A stretch of DNA of 37,864 nt, taken from contig JAUVYH010000008.1 of NCBI GenBank assembly GCA_030603165.1, positions 1 to 37,864 on the forward strand, written 5' to 3'. This DNA comes from Fidelibacterota bacterium. Its GTDB lineage: Bacteria; Fidelibacterota; UBA2242. Positions within the stretch are counted from its first letter, which is position 1; each line of letters starts with the position of its first letter. The notes under the pieces were generated by a model. The model had not been told where the DNA came from and searched no databases. It saw nothing but the letters and a program-made list of their open reading frames with translations. The translations under genes were made by a program, and so were the position numbers. Below are positions 34,910-37,864 of this stretch, piece by piece.

Positions 34910-37741
34910 ATGAAAAAATTAATTATATTTCTAACAGTAGTCGTATTTTCAAATTTACTTTTTGGTCAGTATACTTTTGAAGAAAAATTATTCGTTCCGT
35001 GGGGTAAAAGTGATTCAACTTTAAGTTTCAGAAAAGCACCCGGTGGACAATATGGACCAACTTCATTTCAAATTAAAGATAAGGAAGTAATTATTTTAGA
35101 TGCGCAAAATCAAACTATAAAAATTTACAAAGATAAGAAATTTAAAAGAGCTGTAAAAATTCCGTTCTATAATGCTGATGATTTTTTATGGAATAGTGAA
35201 AAGGACTATTATGTTTTAAATGAAAATAAATTTTACAAAATGAATAAAAAAACTGTTATTAACAATTATAAAACTTCATCGGGAAGGATAAGAATTTCAA
35301 AGATAACCAAATATGAAAATGGACAGATTGCTTTGACTACAAATATACTAACTACTCTAAAAATCAACTCACTACAAAAAGGTAATGCACTGAAAAAAAT
35401 TGACGGAATTCCCGATGGACTTTCCGGTCAAATAAAAGCAATTAGAAAAAATTCACAGACAGCTGAAGTTGAACTTGCTGATAATTCATATTATAATATT
35501 AATATAAATGATCTCGGAGCCATAAAATATATTGGTGCAACTCCGGAAGGATTCAAATATTTTTTAATTGAGCAAATCACTCAACAAGTTCCATTGAAAG
35601 TCGCAAGATATATTTATTTGATGAATGACGCAGGTAAACTGAAAGCAAAGTTTAATTTACCGAATATTAAATTTTCATATATTTTTAAGGAATTTTCCGT
35701 TGATAAAAAAGGGAATTTGTATCAAATGATCTCTGCCGAAGACGGTATTCATATTATAGAATGGAGATATGAGAATAAATTCCCAAAAAAGGTTCCTATA
35801 ATAAAATATCCTGAAAATCTTGATCAATCATATCATTACAATGATTTTGAATATCCAGCTTATGAAAGTAATCCTTTACTAAAAAAAAAGAACAATATTA
35901 CCGCAAGTGTTACCCGTGCGGAAGCTTTGTCAACAGCAAATAGTTATATTGTCTGTGAATGGACAGGAAGTAGTAGCAATAGTACTGACGGTTTAGAAAT
36001 AATTAATGGAGATTCTGTTAGAACACCTTCAAGCAATAATGGTTATTGGTGGACGATCGGTTCAAATGAAAAATTGACTTATAAATGGGGTGGATTTACT
36101 TCTTTGTCAACTTTTGAATCTGGTATATCAAGTGGAAAGAAAGCAGGTGATAATTATTTAGGTAACAGAAGAGAAGGTACAGTTAGTTGGGGAGATACTT
36201 ATGTAATTGGAGTCGATTGTTCCGGATATGTATGTCGTTGTTGGGATACATCAATAAAATATGGAACAATTACGATTAGTAATGTCTCATTCGAATTAGG
36301 CAGTTTTGATGATCTTGAGCCAGCGGATGCTTTAAATTATGCAAGTCGTCATATTCGTCTATTTGTAGATAGAAATCCGGATGGAACTTTACTAATTGCT
36401 GAATCAGCCGGATCAGGTTGGGCTTGTCGTTATCATTCATTTTTGATAGGTGATTTATCAGATTATGTTCCGATAAGATATGACAATATTTCCGGTAGTA
36501 CCGGTTTAATCTCAGTAGTTAATCCCACTTCCTCAATCCCAATTATTGTTGGTAAGTATGATAATCCAATTAATTTTATTTCAGAAGTCAAAGTATTTGA
36601 TAGTGCCGGAGAAGAAATATCAGATTTAAATATAGATAATTTCGATATCAAAATAGGAGGAGTTGATGCTGAAGTAACATGGGTAAATTATTGTTCAAAT
36701 TGGCCTGATGAGGGTTATTATAAATTAGGTATTTCACCACCGGTACAGCCTTTTAATGGTAGCTATGATTTTTGTGTTACTATATCAAAAGATAACTTTG
36801 AAACAACTGAAGTTGAAGAAGATGCAGTAATTTATCAAGGAGAATCAAATAATATAGATGTAGTTCAAGTAATAGATAGATCAGGAAGTATGGGAGATGG
36901 ATTTTACGAACCAGATATTTACTATCTACAAACTGCAAAGAATGCCGGTAAACTATTTGTAGACCAAATGGAAATTGGTGATATGATTGGAATAAGTAGT
37001 TTTAGTACTTCAGCTTCAGTTGATTATAATTTAGCAGAAATAATTTCAGGAGAAAATCAACAGCAATTAGCCAAAGATGCAATAGATGTTTTATCTGCTG
37101 ATGGTTCTACAACCATTGGCGGAGGTTTACAGACTGGAAAAAATCAATTAGACCAATATGGAAATGCATCTCATCCCTGGGGTATGATATTATTAAGTGA
37201 TGGCGAGGAAAATGATCCACCATACGTTGATGATGTTTTACCAGATATTGTAACAACAAAAACAAAAGTTTACACGATATCTTTTGGTTTATATTCTGAT
37301 GAATCATTATTAGACTCGATAGCTACAGAAACGGGTGGACAATATTTCAATCTACCGAATCCTACGTCCCTGGATATGTTAAATGTATATAATTCCATAA
37401 AGGGAAGTATCGGAAATCTACAAACTTTTAATGTTTGGGTAGATCAAGTTCAAGTGGGTGAGATAGTAACGGAAAGCGTTCAATTAGAGTCTGGGGTCGA
37501 AAATGCAAAATTTACAATAACTTGGGAAGATATATCTGATGAATTATACTTTGAATTATTGAATCCCGGTCAAGATGGTATTACCGGGACGATCGATGAT
37601 ATAACTATTGATCCTGGATACGCATCAAGTAATCCTGATATAGCTAATCTAATAGTAGGGAGTACTTATAAATTTTACTCTATTCCAGCTCCAAATTCTG
37701 GTGAGTGGATTTTAACTGTTTCAAATAATTTAATTGTATAG
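34910..37741 (+). CDS. Secreted multidomain protein: N-terminal propeller-like region, NlpC/P60-like domain, VWA domain
   Basis: Signal peptide MKKLIIFLTVVVFSNLLFG; GVDCSGYVCRCW...LEPADALNYASRHIRLFVDR (NlpC/P60-like Cys/His); VVQVIDRSGSMG...GSTTIGGG...ILLSDGEEN (complete MIDAS). Confidence 0.78.
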   Translation: MKKLIIFLTVVVFSNLLFGQYTFEEKLFVPWGKSDSTLSFRKAPGGQYGPTSFQIKDKEVIILDAQNQTIKIYKDKKFKRAVKIPFYNADDFLWNSEKDYYVLNENKFYKMNKKTVINNYKTSSGRIRISKITKYENGQIALTTNILTTLKINSLQKGNALKKIDGIPDGLSGQIKAIRKNSQTAEVELADNSYYNININDLGAIKYIGATPEGFKYFLIEQITQQVPLKVARYIYLMNDAGKLKAKFNLPNIKFSYIFKEFSVDKKGNLYQMISAEDGIHIIEWRYENKFPKKVPIIKYPENLDQSYHYNDFEYPAYESNPLLKKKNNITASVTRAEALSTANSYIVCEWTGSSSNSTDGLEIINGDSVRTPSSNNGYWWTIGSNEKLTYKWGGFTSLSTFESGISSGKKAGDNYLGNRREGTVSWGDTYVIGVDCSGYVCRCWDTSIKYGTITISNVSFELGSFDDLEPADALNYASRHIRLFVDRNPDGTLLIAESAGSGWACRYHSFLIGDLSDYVPIRYDNISGSTGLISVVNPTSSIPIIVGKYDNPINFISEVKVFDSAGEEISDLNIDNFDIKIGGVDAEVTWVNYCSNWPDEGYYKLGISPPVQPFNGSYDFCVTISKDNFETTEVEEDAVIYQGESNNIDVVQVIDRSGSMGDGFYEPDIYYLQTAKNAGKLFVDQMEIGDMIGISSFSTSASVDYNLAEIISGENQQQLAKDAIDVLSADGSTTIGGGLQTGKNQLDQYGNASHPWGMILLSDGEENDPPYVDDVLPDIVTTKTKVYTISFGLYSDESLLDSIATETGGQYFNLPNPTSLDMLNVYNSIKGSIGNLQTFNVWVDQVQVGEIVTESVQLESGVENAKFTITWEDISDELYFELLNPGQDGITGTIDDITIDPGYASSNPDIANLIVGSTYKFYSIPAPNSGEWILTVSNNLIV

Positions 37742-37864
37742 GAATTTTCATTTTTTACTGTTTGGAACGATTTAGGAAGGAAGAGTTAATGATTGAAAAA
37801 TAATAGTGAAATATTTATGTTATGATGAATGAAAATGGAAAAACAAGAGAGGCGGGATTGGAAT

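Overview
The window reads as a chromosomal segment from an FCB-group-like bacterium. That placement is inferred only from the gene families present (PorV/PorQ-like protein, FlgD/T9SS-like C-terminus, Kor operon). No tRNA, rRNA, CRISPR array or complete transposase was seen. Left edge (1-2.9 kb, AT-rich, minus strand): a degraded restriction-modification locus with a PmeII-like REase running off the window, a coupled 67-aa ORF, an HNH endonuclease and a methyltransferase broken by an in-frame stop and a truncated C-terminus. It is followed by hicAB bracketed by ~93-bp direct repeats. Middle (3.3-27.4 kb): mostly ordinary housekeeping and accessory genes (Nif3-like, cyclase, DUF4416 + radical SAM, glycosyltransferase, Wzi-like, mgtE, CPBP protease, TlpA-like, TrmH/SpoU, TPR protein, LD-carboxypeptidase, korDABC, GlnD-like nucleotidyltransferase, C45-like Ntn hydrolase, trxB). 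Two intergenic clusters (6.65-7.3 and 15.25-16.3 kb) are packed with inverted-repeat elements. Right (27.7-37.86 kb): a visibly AT-rich three-gene secreted/outer-membrane cassette: a ~1,880-aa Ig-like modular protein, a PorV/PorQ-like protein and an NlpC/P60-like + VWA protein. Its leader contains a 12-bp, one-bulge complement to the first gene's Shine-Dalgarno, which is a candidate RNA switch. The cassette with its leader is the best candidate for something undescribed. Family calls come from reading motifs, not from database searches.
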